Shown in pieces: positions 8,324-16,764 of a DNA stretch of 64,000 nucleotides. Position numbers and translations under genes: made by a program. The first letter of the stretch is position 1. Each line of letters opens with the position of its first letter. A model generated the notes under the pieces. That model saw nothing but the letters and a program-made list of their open reading frames with translations, was not told the origin of the DNA and did not search any database. This DNA comes from Phycisphaerales bacterium (GTDB taxonomy: Bacteria > Planctomycetota > Phycisphaerae > Phycisphaerales > UBA1924), in assembly GCA_029260455.1 (NCBI GenBank), contig JAJDDF010000005.1:62001-126000 (forward strand), given 5' to 3'.

Positions 8324-10204
8324 ATGCGTACACCTTGCAGTTGTAAATGGGGGGGCGGCCTCGTCCTCGGGGCGGTCGCGGTGGCTTTGGCTCTCAGCCT
8401 GAGTGCAGGGTCTGGGTGCTCAAGCGCTCCCAAGCGTCCAAATCGCGTAAAACGAGTGCCGATCGTCCGCGATCTGCCTGCTGTGCTCATGGGCACCGTG
8501 GGGGCGGAGGTCACCATTCGCGGCCTTGAGCCGACGGTTCTGTCTGGGTACGGCCTTGTGGTGGGCCTTGATGGCACGGGATCGGGCGATGTGCCGCAAT
8601 CAATCCGGGCTGTCCTTGAAACAGATATGCGGCGCATGGGCGTGGGCAGTGAACTTGCCGGACGATTGAAAGATGTCACGCCGGGCGAGTTGATCGACGA
8701 CCCGAACACTGCGGTGGTATTGGTGCAGGCCCTTGCGCCGCCCGGGGCTCCTGTAGGTACGAAATTTGATATTCGCGTCTCGGCGCTCCCCGGAAGTGCG
8801 ACATCGAGCCTCAATGGCGGGATGCTCTGGACCACTGATCTGCGGGCTGGGGTTGCGAATCCGAGTGGGCCTGATATTCCCGCAATCGCCCGGGCACGCG
8901 GTGCGATTTTCCTGAATCCGTTCGCAGAAGCCGACTCCACCGATGTCACCCGCAACGAATCAATCGGGCGCGTGCTTGATGGCGGCGAGATGACCAATCC
9001 GCAGACGATCACCGTGCAGATGGACAATCCATCACACTCACGAACGCGCGAGATTGTGCGTGCGATCAATACTGCCTTCCCGCGCGCGGGGAGGGAAAGT
9101 GTTGCGCGCGGCGTGAACGACGAAGCAATTGAACTTACGATCCCGCGCACCTGGCGGGATCGCCCCGAAGAGTTCCTGAAATTGCTGCGCTTCACACGCA
9201 TTGACCATGCCTTCAAGGAAGACTGGGCGCAAAGGTACACCGAATCGATGATTCAGCGTCCGGAACTGAGTGAAGACCTCAGTTGGTGTTTGCGCGCACT
9301 GGGGCCTGTGGCCATTCCGTTCGTCCGTCCTTTGTATGACCACCCGGAACTGCGCCCGCGCATGGCGGGCATCGAAGTGGGGGGCTATCTGGGCGACCCG
9401 ATGGTGCGCGATCCTCTTGAGAAGGTGGTGAGGACAGGTTCGCCTGCCGCCATGGCAAACGCGGTGCGTCTCATGGCGAGGCTGCCGGTGGATGGGCGCG
9501 TGAATCGGTTCCTGCGCGAAACGCTCAACAATGAAGACCGGGAGTTGCGCATCGCAGCCTATGAAGCGCTCGAAAAGATGAACGATCCGATTGTTCGGCG
9601 CCAAAAGATCGGGAGCAAATTTGAACTGCACGAAGCGCCGTCGTCGCATCCGATGATTTATGTGACACTGCAGCACACGCCGCGCATCGTCGTGTTGGGC
9701 GATCATGTTGAACTGCGTCGCCCGTTGTTCGTCAGTGGATGGGATGGTCGGCTGCTGCTCAATGCGGAATCTGATTCTGGACTTGTGAGCACGATGTATC
9801 GCGACCCCATGTCCGGGCAAGCGCAGAGCGCCGATACCCCCCCGGGCGTTGATCGCATGATCGAACTTTTTGCGCACAAATCAACACCCGAACAACCAGC
9901 GCCCGGGTATGACATGACCTATTCACAGGTGGTGGGGGCGCTGTTTACGATTATTGATGCGGGTGGGATTGATGCGCAATTCCTGCCGGAGTCCGATCTT
10001 CTAAGTCTTGCACTTGTACGGGGCATGACAGAAACTGTGACCGACGCTCGTCCGGAATTGTCTGATGCGGGTGCGATTGATGCACTGGATACCCCGGTGG
10101 CGCTAGAGGGTGTTGAATCCGAGCAGGACGAACAAGCGGAATCCACCTTCGTGGTGCCCTTGCGTTCGACACCGACGCCCACCCTGAAATCAGACAAACC
10201 ATGA
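8324..10204 (+). CDS. FlgI-like flagellar P-ring lipoprotein with HEAT-like extension
   Basis: A 626-residue exported protein. After a signal sequence ending near Cys (SAGSGC, a loose lipobox) comes a region resembling the flagellar P-ring protein FlgI (about residues 45-280, with LSGYGLVVGLDGTGSGD and FDIRVSALPGSATSSLNGG). The next 150 residues contain short alpha-helical repeats of HEAT type (LRPRMAGIEVGGYLGD, NEDRELRIAAYEALEKM). A unique C-terminus follows, ending TPTPTLKSDKP. Normal FlgI is about 360 residues and has no such extension. No other flagellar genes are nearby. The role as a P-ring component is inferred; it could instead be a planctomycete-specific outer-ring protein. Confidence 0.7.
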   Translation: MRTPCSCKWGGGLVLGAVAVALALSLSAGSGCSSAPKRPNRVKRVPIVRDLPAVLMGTVGAEVTIRGLEPTVLSGYGLVVGLDGTGSGDVPQSIRAVLETDMRRMGVGSELAGRLKDVTPGELIDDPNTAVVLVQALAPPGAPVGTKFDIRVSALPGSATSSLNGGMLWTTDLRAGVANPSGPDIPAIARARGAIFLNPFAEADSTDVTRNESIGRVLDGGEMTNPQTITVQMDNPSHSRTREIVRAINTAFPRAGRESVARGVNDEAIELTIPRTWRDRPEEFLKLLRFTRIDHAFKEDWAQRYTESMIQRPELSEDLSWCLRALGPVAIPFVRPLYDHPELRPRMAGIEVGGYLGDPMVRDPLEKVVRTGSPAAMANAVRLMARLPVDGRVNRFLRETLNNEDRELRIAAYEALEKMNDPIVRRQKIGSKFELHEAPSSHPMIYVTLQHTPRIVVLGDHVELRRPLFVSGWDGRLLLNAESDSGLVSTMYRDPMSGQAQSADTPPGVDRMIELFAHKSTPEQPAPGYDMTYSQVVGALFTIIDAGGIDAQFLPESDLLSLALVRGMTETVTDARPELSDAGAIDALDTPVALEGVESEQDEQAESTFVVPLRSTPTPTLKSDKP

Positions 10205-10380
10205 CTATTTCCAAGGAGCAGATTTCACACCGAATATGGCGCAGCGCAGATCATGCGCGCTATCTTGCAGTGATGGGCGGGTTCGGACCGATCACCAGAC
10301 TTCCGATGACGATTTGCCGACATCGGACGGCGCAGGATGCGCCGCAGAGAATTCGCGCAATTTCGGCGCGGATCGGCTGA
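10201..10380 (+). CDS. Small 59-residue hypothetical protein, coupled to the FlgI-like gene
   Basis: Its ATG overlaps the stop of the FlgI-like gene in an ATGA arrangement (10201-10204), and it ends 15 bases before smc. The product is basic (MTISKEQISHRIWRSADHAR, then TAQDAPQRIRAISARIG) and matches nothing I recognise. The overlap suggests translational coupling, like other overlaps in this window, but its shortness means it could also be chance. Confidence 0.4.
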   Translation: MTISKEQISHRIWRSADHARYLAVMGGFGPITRLPMTICRHRTAQDAPQRIRAISARIG

Positions 10381-10395
10381 CACGGAGGTCATACG

Positions 10396-13300
10396 ATGCG
10401 ACTTGCCCGCATCATTTTGCACGGTTTCAAGTCTTTCGCAGATCGCACGGAGTTTGATTTCGATGCGCCCATCACAGGCGTGGTCGGACCAAATGGGTGT
10501 GGCAAGTCGAATGTTGTCGATGCGATCAAATGGGTGCTCGGCGAGCGCTCTGCAAAGACGCTGCGCGGCAAGGAGATGTCAGATGTCATCTTCGCCGGTT
10601 CTGCGGGGCGATCGCCTGCGGGGCTTGCGAGTGTGTCGCTCGTTTTTGACAACCCGGTGCTCAGCGCCGAAGAACTCGAAACAATCAAAGAGCGTTCGGG
10701 CGGCGACCTGGCGCATGAAGAAGACATCGGTGAGCCCGCTGATGCTACCGATGATGCGCGGGCGGTCATTGATCGGCGTCATCGCAGACGTTCATTGCCG
10801 ATAGATACCGAGACTGTCGAAGTTGAGCGCCGGCTGTTTCGTGACGGCAAATCGCAATATGTGATCAACGGCAAGCTGGCCCGCCTGCGCGACATACGCG
10901 AACTGTTTCTTGATACCGGCGTGGGCGCAGATGCCTACTCGATTATCGAGCAGGGCAAGGTCGATGCGATGCTGCTTGCCAATCCGGTTGAACGGCGAAC
11001 TTTCTTCGAAGAGGCGGCGGGCATCGCACGCTTCAAGGTGCGGCGCACCGAGGCCCAGCGCAAGCTTGAGCGCACCGAGAACAACCTTGTGCGCACGCGC
11101 GAGCAGCTTGAATCAACCGAGCGCCGGTTGCGCATCGTGCGCGGGCAGGCCGCCAAGGCGCGGACGTTTATCGAACTTGATGGCGAATTGAAGGCTCATC
11201 GTCTGGCACTGGCCTTTGATCAATATCATGAATTGCGCGAACGCCTTGATGGATTGACATCTCGTCTGGTCAAACTTGAAACCGAACGCGACGCTGCAAT
11301 TGAAGCGGTCGAAGCCTGTGAAAACGAAAAGCAGGATGCCGAACTTCAACGCCATGAGTTCGACCGCGAACGCGAACGACTGGAGCGCGAGCATGCCTCT
11401 GCGGATCATGAGCGCGAACGCGCTGCACAAGCATCGGCAAGTCATCGTCGCGCCGCGGATCAGGTGTGCGTCCAGCTTACGATGGATGCAGAGCGTGAGC
11501 AGGTGCTGGCGCAACGTGTTGAAGCACTGTGCGAACAATCGAATGCCATTGAGACAGAAGTTTTACAGTTAACCGCCGCGGGTGATGCGCTTCAACAGCG
11601 CGTCGATGCACTGATCATCGAACGCGAAGAAGCGCACCATGATGCCGGTGAAGCTCGCCGAACCCTTGCGGAGCGCCGCACGAAACTCGCCGGGCTTGAC
11701 CGGGAGCATTCCGCACTTGGGGCAGCGGTAGAGGCGGATCGTTCGCAGTTGGTGCAGCTTGGTGAACAAGGCGAAAAGCTTTCGGCTCAGTGCGCATCAC
11801 TTGATGATGAATATCGGCGCGTTGATGAACTGCTCGGGCGCGCTGAAGCAGAAACCATGCAGTTGCGCACCTGTGCAGATGATGTTGCCAGTGCCCTTGA
11901 TGCCACCGTCACTTCTGCGAGTTCGTTGTCTGCAGATCAGCGCACGCGCGCCGAAGCTGTGGCCGTGCTCACGCGCGAGCATGCACGTCTCGATAGCCGG
12001 GCCGCGACATTGTCAGAAATGGCAGAACGCCGGGTTGGTCTGGGTGATGCGGTTCGGCACGTCCTTGAACTGCGCGATCATGCCCGCGAAACATCGGCGC
12101 GGGGTGAAGTGGCGCAAGGGCTTGGAGCTCATGTTGCGGGGCCGGTGGCGGAATTGATTGATGTTGCGCCCGGCAACGTGCGCGCTGTTGAAGCAGCACT
12201 CGGTGCGGACCTGCGCGCGCTAGTTATTGATGCGAAATATGCCCTTGATGATGCACCAGAACTTGCAAACCTGCCCGGGCGTGTGACCTTCCTCCCAGTT
12301 GATATGCAGCAAGAAGTATGTCCGGATGAAGTGCTTGCTGTAGAACTGCCTGATGACCAGAGTGTGGCGCTTTTGGCGCATTGCGTGCGTAGTAAAACGC
12401 CGTATCTCAAAGCGATTCGTCGGTTGCTTGCGCGAACACTTGTTGTTGAAACGCTTGAGCAAGCGGTGCAGCTTTCTTCGGGGGCACTCTCGGGCTCGCG
12501 GTTTGTCACGCGCACGGGTGAACTCATCGAAACAGATGGTCGCGTGGTTGTCGGCCCCATGGGTGGCGAAGAGCAGGGCGAGGGCTTGCTTGAGCGAGCT
12601 ACGGAACTCAGCTCACTCACGCATGAGCTTGAGGGTGTGGCAAACAAACTTGCTCGCGAGCGAGAAGCACTGCGCACTATTGATGCAGAATGTGAAGCAC
12701 TCGAAGGGCGACTTGCTTCGCAGCGAGAGGCGTTGAGCCTAGCCCAGCACGCTGCGGTAAAACAGGATGCGCTGCGCGATCAACTTCGCTCCGAGGCGAC
12801 GCGATTGGCGCGCGAGCTGCCCGATATGGCGGCCCAGCGCGATCAGATGGGGGCGCAGGCGGCGAAACTGCGCGAGGCGATTGCATCACAAGAAGCACGT
12901 CGGGCAGAGCTTTCGCGAGATCACGAGTCATGCGCGGATGAGGCAAGTCAGATTGAGCGCCAGGTTGATGGATTTCAGATGCGCGTCGATGCTCTGGGCG
13001 AACAAGTGACCGCGGCCCGGGTAGAACTCAGCGCGACCGGCGAGAAGCGATCCGCCGCCGAGCGAGAGCAACGCCGAATGCGCTCTGAACATGCAGAATC
13101 CGAACGGCAGATCGAACAGATTCGTGTTTCCGTTTCGCTTGGTGAGGGTAAGGTGCGCGATGAACAGGCGGCCTCCGATCATGCAGCAACCGAAGAACGC
13201 GACGCCATTGCGCGAGGCGAAGGATTGCACCAGCAGCTTGCAACGCACGCCGATGCACTACAGGAAGCTATAATGCGCGTCTCGCAGCTTGGTGAGCGAC

Positions 13301-14346
13301 TTGTGCATGCCCGCGAAGCCGCAGATATTGTCAATCGCGATTGTTCGAGTGTGGAATTGTCCAAGCGCGAGCTTGAAGTGCGCCGGGAATCGCTTGAAGA
13401 TCGTACCGACGAGGAATTGCGCATCGGTTTGGCATGGGAGTTTGAGGATTACCGCGCGATGATGGCCGATGGCGATGTCGAGCGCATCGATGCAGATGAA
13501 ACCCAGCAAACGATTGCTGAATTGCGCAAGGGCATCAAGCGTCTTGGCAACGTTAACCTCGATGCGATGGATGAAGAAACCAATCTCGAAGGACGCAATG
13601 AAGATTTGAGTCAGCAGGTTGCGGATATCGACAACGCCCGCGCCATGCTTGAAGAACTCATCACGCGATTGAATGATGTATCTCGCGATCGTTTCAAGGA
13701 AGCATTCGAGCGCATCGAGCAGCATTTCTCAGGCAAAAATGGCTTGTTCCGTCGTCTCTTTGGTGGCGGGCAGGCGCATGTCAAACTTATCCCGCACCCC
13801 GAAACCGGCGAGATCGACTGGCTTGAATCCGGCATCGAAGTGACCGCAAAACCGCCCGGCAAAGAGCCGCGCTCGATCGCCCAACTGTCCGGCGGTGAAA
13901 AGACGATGACCGCAGTCGCGTTACTGCTTTCAATCTTCCAGAGTAAGCCAAGCCCCTTCTGCATTCTCGATGAAGTGGATGCTGCACTTGATGATGCCAA
14001 TGTCGAACGCTTCTGTACGATCTTGCGGCAGTTCCTCGATGAATGCCATTTCATTGTGGTCACGCACAACAAACGCACCATGCAAACGGCCAATCGCATC
14101 TATGGCGTCACCATGCAGGAGCGCGGCGTCTCGAAACGTGTGGGCGTGACCTTTGAGCAAGTCAATGCTGACGGTTCAATCAAAGCGGGTGTGAACGATG
14201 ACAGCGCTTTGAAGAGGCCAGCTGCACAAACGGAACCCAAGCCGCGCCAACCGGAGCGCGCTGTGGATGAGGTGGCCGAAGAAACACCTATAGCTGTTGG
14301 TACGGGCAGAGCGCCCGCAAGCGGATTCGCTGCGGCGAGTGAGTGA
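10396..14346 (+). CDS. smc: Chromosome segregation SMC protein
   Basis: A 1316-residue SMC ATPase that organises chromosomes with ScpA/ScpB. The N-lobe has Walker A GPNGCGKS (31-38). Long coiled coils (about 170-500 and 680-1030) flank a hinge (about 520-650). The C-lobe has the signature LSGGEKT (from about 1164) and Walker B FCILDEVDAALDD. It is longer than typical SMC (about 1180). Part of the excess is a charged insertion (about residues 85-135) in the N-lobe, between VFDNPV and LPIDTETVEVERRLF, where most SMCs run straight through. A GGAGG lies ahead of the ATG. It converges with aroB, 13 bases apart. Confidence 0.95.
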   Translation: MRLARIILHGFKSFADRTEFDFDAPITGVVGPNGCGKSNVVDAIKWVLGERSAKTLRGKEMSDVIFAGSAGRSPAGLASVSLVFDNPVLSAEELETIKERSGGDLAHEEDIGEPADATDDARAVIDRRHRRRSLPIDTETVEVERRLFRDGKSQYVINGKLARLRDIRELFLDTGVGADAYSIIEQGKVDAMLLANPVERRTFFEEAAGIARFKVRRTEAQRKLERTENNLVRTREQLESTERRLRIVRGQAAKARTFIELDGELKAHRLALAFDQYHELRERLDGLTSRLVKLETERDAAIEAVEACENEKQDAELQRHEFDRERERLEREHASADHERERAAQASASHRRAADQVCVQLTMDAEREQVLAQRVEALCEQSNAIETEVLQLTAAGDALQQRVDALIIEREEAHHDAGEARRTLAERRTKLAGLDREHSALGAAVEADRSQLVQLGEQGEKLSAQCASLDDEYRRVDELLGRAEAETMQLRTCADDVASALDATVTSASSLSADQRTRAEAVAVLTREHARLDSRAATLSEMAERRVGLGDAVRHVLELRDHARETSARGEVAQGLGAHVAGPVAELIDVAPGNVRAVEAALGADLRALVIDAKYALDDAPELANLPGRVTFLPVDMQQEVCPDEVLAVELPDDQSVALLAHCVRSKTPYLKAIRRLLARTLVVETLEQAVQLSSGALSGSRFVTRTGELIETDGRVVVGPMGGEEQGEGLLERATELSSLTHELEGVANKLAREREALRTIDAECEALEGRLASQREALSLAQHAAVKQDALRDQLRSEATRLARELPDMAAQRDQMGAQAAKLREAIASQEARRAELSRDHESCADEASQIERQVDGFQMRVDALGEQVTAARVELSATGEKRSAAEREQRRMRSEHAESERQIEQIRVSVSLGEGKVRDEQAASDHAATEERDAIARGEGLHQQLATHADALQEAIMRVSQLGERLVHAREAADIVNRDCSSVELSKRELEVRRESLEDRTDEELRIGLAWEFEDYRAMMADGDVERIDADETQQTIAELRKGIKRLGNVNLDAMDEETNLEGRNEDLSQQVADIDNARAMLEELITRLNDVSRDRFKEAFERIEQHFSGKNGLFRRLFGGGQAHVKLIPHPETGEIDWLESGIEVTAKPPGKEPRSIAQLSGGEKTMTAVALLLSIFQSKPSPFCILDEVDAALDDANVERFCTILRQFLDECHFIVVTHNKRTMQTANRIYGVTMQERGVSKRVGVTFEQVNADGSIKAGVNDDSALKRPAAQTEPKPRQPERAVDEVAEETPIAVGTGRAPASGFAAASE

Positions 14347-14359
14347 ATATTTTTCTTTC

Positions 14360-15574
14360 TCACGCCCCGCGAATTGCATCAAATCCCGCCACCACCGCCT
14401 CGCGCGGGGGATCATTCACCACGCAACACCGCCCAAGTTCATCAGTGGCATTCGGTGCATCAAGTACGATCAGGCGAAGCGTGCCACCAGACATTTTCTT
14501 GTCATGCGCCATCGTTTCAAGCAGCGCATCATCACTCGGCAAGCCATTCACGCGCGTCGGCAATTTCGCTTTGGCAAAAGCAACGCGTATTGCTTCTGCA
14601 TGATCAGCGTGCATCGTGCCCAGCGCAACACTGGTGTACGCCGCCGCCACCACGCCCAGCGCTACCGCTTCACCATGCTGTACTGGTGCGTCATCAGGAT
14701 TCACCGTGGGAGAAATATCGACCAATGGCTCGATCGCGTGTCCAAAAGTGTGCCCCAAATTGAGTAGCGCTCGTCCGCCCGCGGGATCAAGCTCATGCGG
14801 ATCGGTGCGCACCACGGTTGCTTTGACGCGCACATTCCGAGTCACAAGCTCTTGCATGGCAGTGCGATTTTGATCAAAAACAGCGCGCAGCTGTGCGCAA
14901 AGCCAACCAAAAAGGTCATTTTCGATGTCAAATGTCGCGCAAAGCAGTCCATGTTTGAGACATTCGGCAAGCCCCGATCGCAATGTGCGCACAGGCAGTG
15001 ACGATAGTGCGGCAATGTCGGCAAGCACGAGCGCTGGCTGCCAAAATGAACCAACGATATTTTTCTTCAATCCAGTTTCAGTCTTGAGATTCACCGCAGT
15101 CTTGCCCCCAACCGATGCATCGACCATGGCAAGCAAGGTTGTCGGGCATTGGATGATCGGGACGCCGCGTTTGTAGGTTGCTGCGACAAACCCGCCCAGA
15201 TCGCCCACCATGCCGCCGCCGAGTGCGATGACCGGGTCGGTGCGCTCAGCGCGCGTGCTCGCGAGTTGTTGCAAGAGGCGCGTCGCGGATTCGAGTGTTT
15301 TATTTTTTTCAGAAGCGGTAATGTCGGCAGAGGTGACAGCAAAGCCGGCAGCTTCCAGAGACAATGTCGCTGTCGAGATGATTTCATCGGGGAGTGTGTC
15401 ATCGACGATCAGAAATGCGGGTTGGTTACGTCGGCAGCGTTTCACCACAGCGCAGACATCCGGGCCGAGGTTGGCGAGGATGCCCGTGCCGATGCGCACG
15501 TCATACGCCGAGGCGCTCGGGTTCTGCGGCGCGACGGTGACAACATTGTGATCACGTGATTCCGGCGCTGTCAC
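14360..15574 (-). CDS. aroB: 3-dehydroquinate synthase
   Basis: A 404-residue AroB, second enzyme of the shikimate pathway, converting DAHP to 3-dehydroquinate. Conserved elements include LGGGMVGDLGGFVAATYKRG (NAD-binding), PTTLLAMVDASVGGKTAVN, the metal-binding LAECLKHG and LNLGHTFGHAIE, and DKK near the end. It is somewhat longer than most AroB proteins (about 360) because of N-terminal and loop additions. Its ATG overlaps the stop of the upstream TPR gene by four bases (ATGA). Confidence 0.93.
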   Translation of the reverse strand: MTAPESRDHNVVTVAPQNPSASAYDVRIGTGILANLGPDVCAVVKRCRRNQPAFLIVDDTLPDEIISTATLSLEAAGFAVTSADITASEKNKTLESATRLLQQLASTRAERTDPVIALGGGMVGDLGGFVAATYKRGVPIIQCPTTLLAMVDASVGGKTAVNLKTETGLKKNIVGSFWQPALVLADIAALSSLPVRTLRSGLAECLKHGLLCATFDIENDLFGWLCAQLRAVFDQNRTAMQELVTRNVRVKATVVRTDPHELDPAGGRALLNLGHTFGHAIEPLVDISPTVNPDDAPVQHGEAVALGVVAAAYTSVALGTMHADHAEAIRVAFAKAKLPTRVNGLPSDDALLETMAHDKKMSGGTLRLIVLDAPNATDELGRCCVVNDPPREAVVAGFDAIRGA

Positions 15575-16626
15575 TCGGGCACCGCTTCTGCAAGGCGCTG
15601 GCGCAGTGATGCGGCGAGCGGATGGCCGTTGCGTTCGGCGCGAGTTGCAAAATCGAGAGCGAGTTTGGAATCTCCCGCACGGTCAAGCCAATAGGCGGCC
15701 CAGTATGCAACTTCGCGATCAGATGGGCGTTGCATTGCAGCATTGGTGTAGAGAGATGCGGCGCGATTGAATTCGTCAATCATTCCCAGACACGCGGCGG
15801 CTTCTTCAAGGGCGACATCATTGGCAAGCAAAATGGAGTCATCAATTTCAAGCATTGTTTGCGCGCCATCGTGGGGCCTCCCTTCGCGGCGAAGGAGGCG
15901 CGCTTCGGTGAGGCGCAACTGCCACATTTCAGGAGCAAGCGAACGGGCGCGAGCGATGTGCTGAAGGCCGACTGAGGGATGGCCATCGTCGAGTGAGATT
16001 TGCGCAAGGACTGCCCAGGCCTCGGGTGATTCGGGAGCAAGGCGCGATGCGACAAGGAGGTTTTTCTTGGCAGCAATTAGATTGCCAAGTTTGTATTGCA
16101 CAAGGCCGAGGCTGAGTGGGAAACGTGGGTTACTGGCATCAAGTTTCTGGGCCATGAGCCACTGGGTCTCGGCGTGTTCGGGCATGCCCGCCTTGTTGGC
16201 GTACATGGCGGCGGCGTGGCGATATTCGGGGTGGTCCGGGCCGAGGGGGATCGCGCGGTCGGCTTGTTCATAGGCGCTTGCGAAGTCGCCCTGCAATGCA
16301 AGCGCCTCGGCGTAGAGCAGGCGAAGCTGCTGATCGCGGGGCAGTTCAAGGAGCGCACCTTCGAGAATGACGATCGCGGTATCAATATCACCTTGTCTGA
16401 GATACTGGGAGGCGGCGTCCATGGCTTTGGTGGCGGCGGCGGCGCGAATGGCGGAATCGCCTGACGCTGCGGCACTCTGGCCTTGCGTTGGTGAGGCGCT
16501 GGTGCCGGTTGGCGAAGATCGCGTGGCCCAGAGGGCGGCGGCGACCAGACCCCCCGCAAGCAGCAAGGCGGGAATCACGGCAAGCCATCGGCGGGTCGAA
16601 CTGACAGGGGGGGGGGACATCATCAT
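15571..16626 (-). CDS. Membrane-anchored TPR protein
   Basis: A 351-residue protein with one N-terminal transmembrane helix (about residues 13-35), a Ser/Ala-rich linker, and a run of TPR-like helix pairs (about 60-340, for example ASQYLRQGDIDTAIVILEGA and ESPEAWAVLAQISLDDGHPS). TPR arrays are protein scaffolds, so the partner cannot be told. Three ATGs in a row start the gene, and a run of ten C on the coding strand (G10 at 16607-16616) fills codons just after them. It is translationally coupled to aroB. Confidence 0.7.
   Translation of the reverse strand: MMMSPPPVSSTRRWLAVIPALLLAGGLVAAALWATRSSPTGTSASPTQGQSAAASGDSAIRAAAATKAMDAASQYLRQGDIDTAIVILEGALLELPRDQQLRLLYAEALALQGDFASAYEQADRAIPLGPDHPEYRHAAAMYANKAGMPEHAETQWLMAQKLDASNPRFPLSLGLVQYKLGNLIAAKKNLLVASRLAPESPEAWAVLAQISLDDGHPSVGLQHIARARSLAPEMWQLRLTEARLLRREGRPHDGAQTMLEIDDSILLANDVALEEAAACLGMIDEFNRAASLYTNAAMQRPSDREVAYWAAYWLDRAGDSKLALDFATRAERNGHPLAASLRQRLAEAVPE
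16607..16616. repeat. G10 homopolymer inside the start of the TPR gene
   Basis: Ten consecutive G on the + strand lie in the first codons of the minus-strand TPR gene. A one-base slip would shift its frame and could also weaken coupled translation of aroB. Confidence 0.6.
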
Positions 16627-16764
16627 GCGGAGAGTATCGGCACGGGTAGACTGGGGTCTTGTGTCTGGGGTTCAAATGACCTGGACTTGCTGGGGTTGGG
16701 GCATGGTTGCCCCTTCCTGCATATATACGTCTGCGGACGTCTACTGGTTTGTGGGGAGTTGAGC

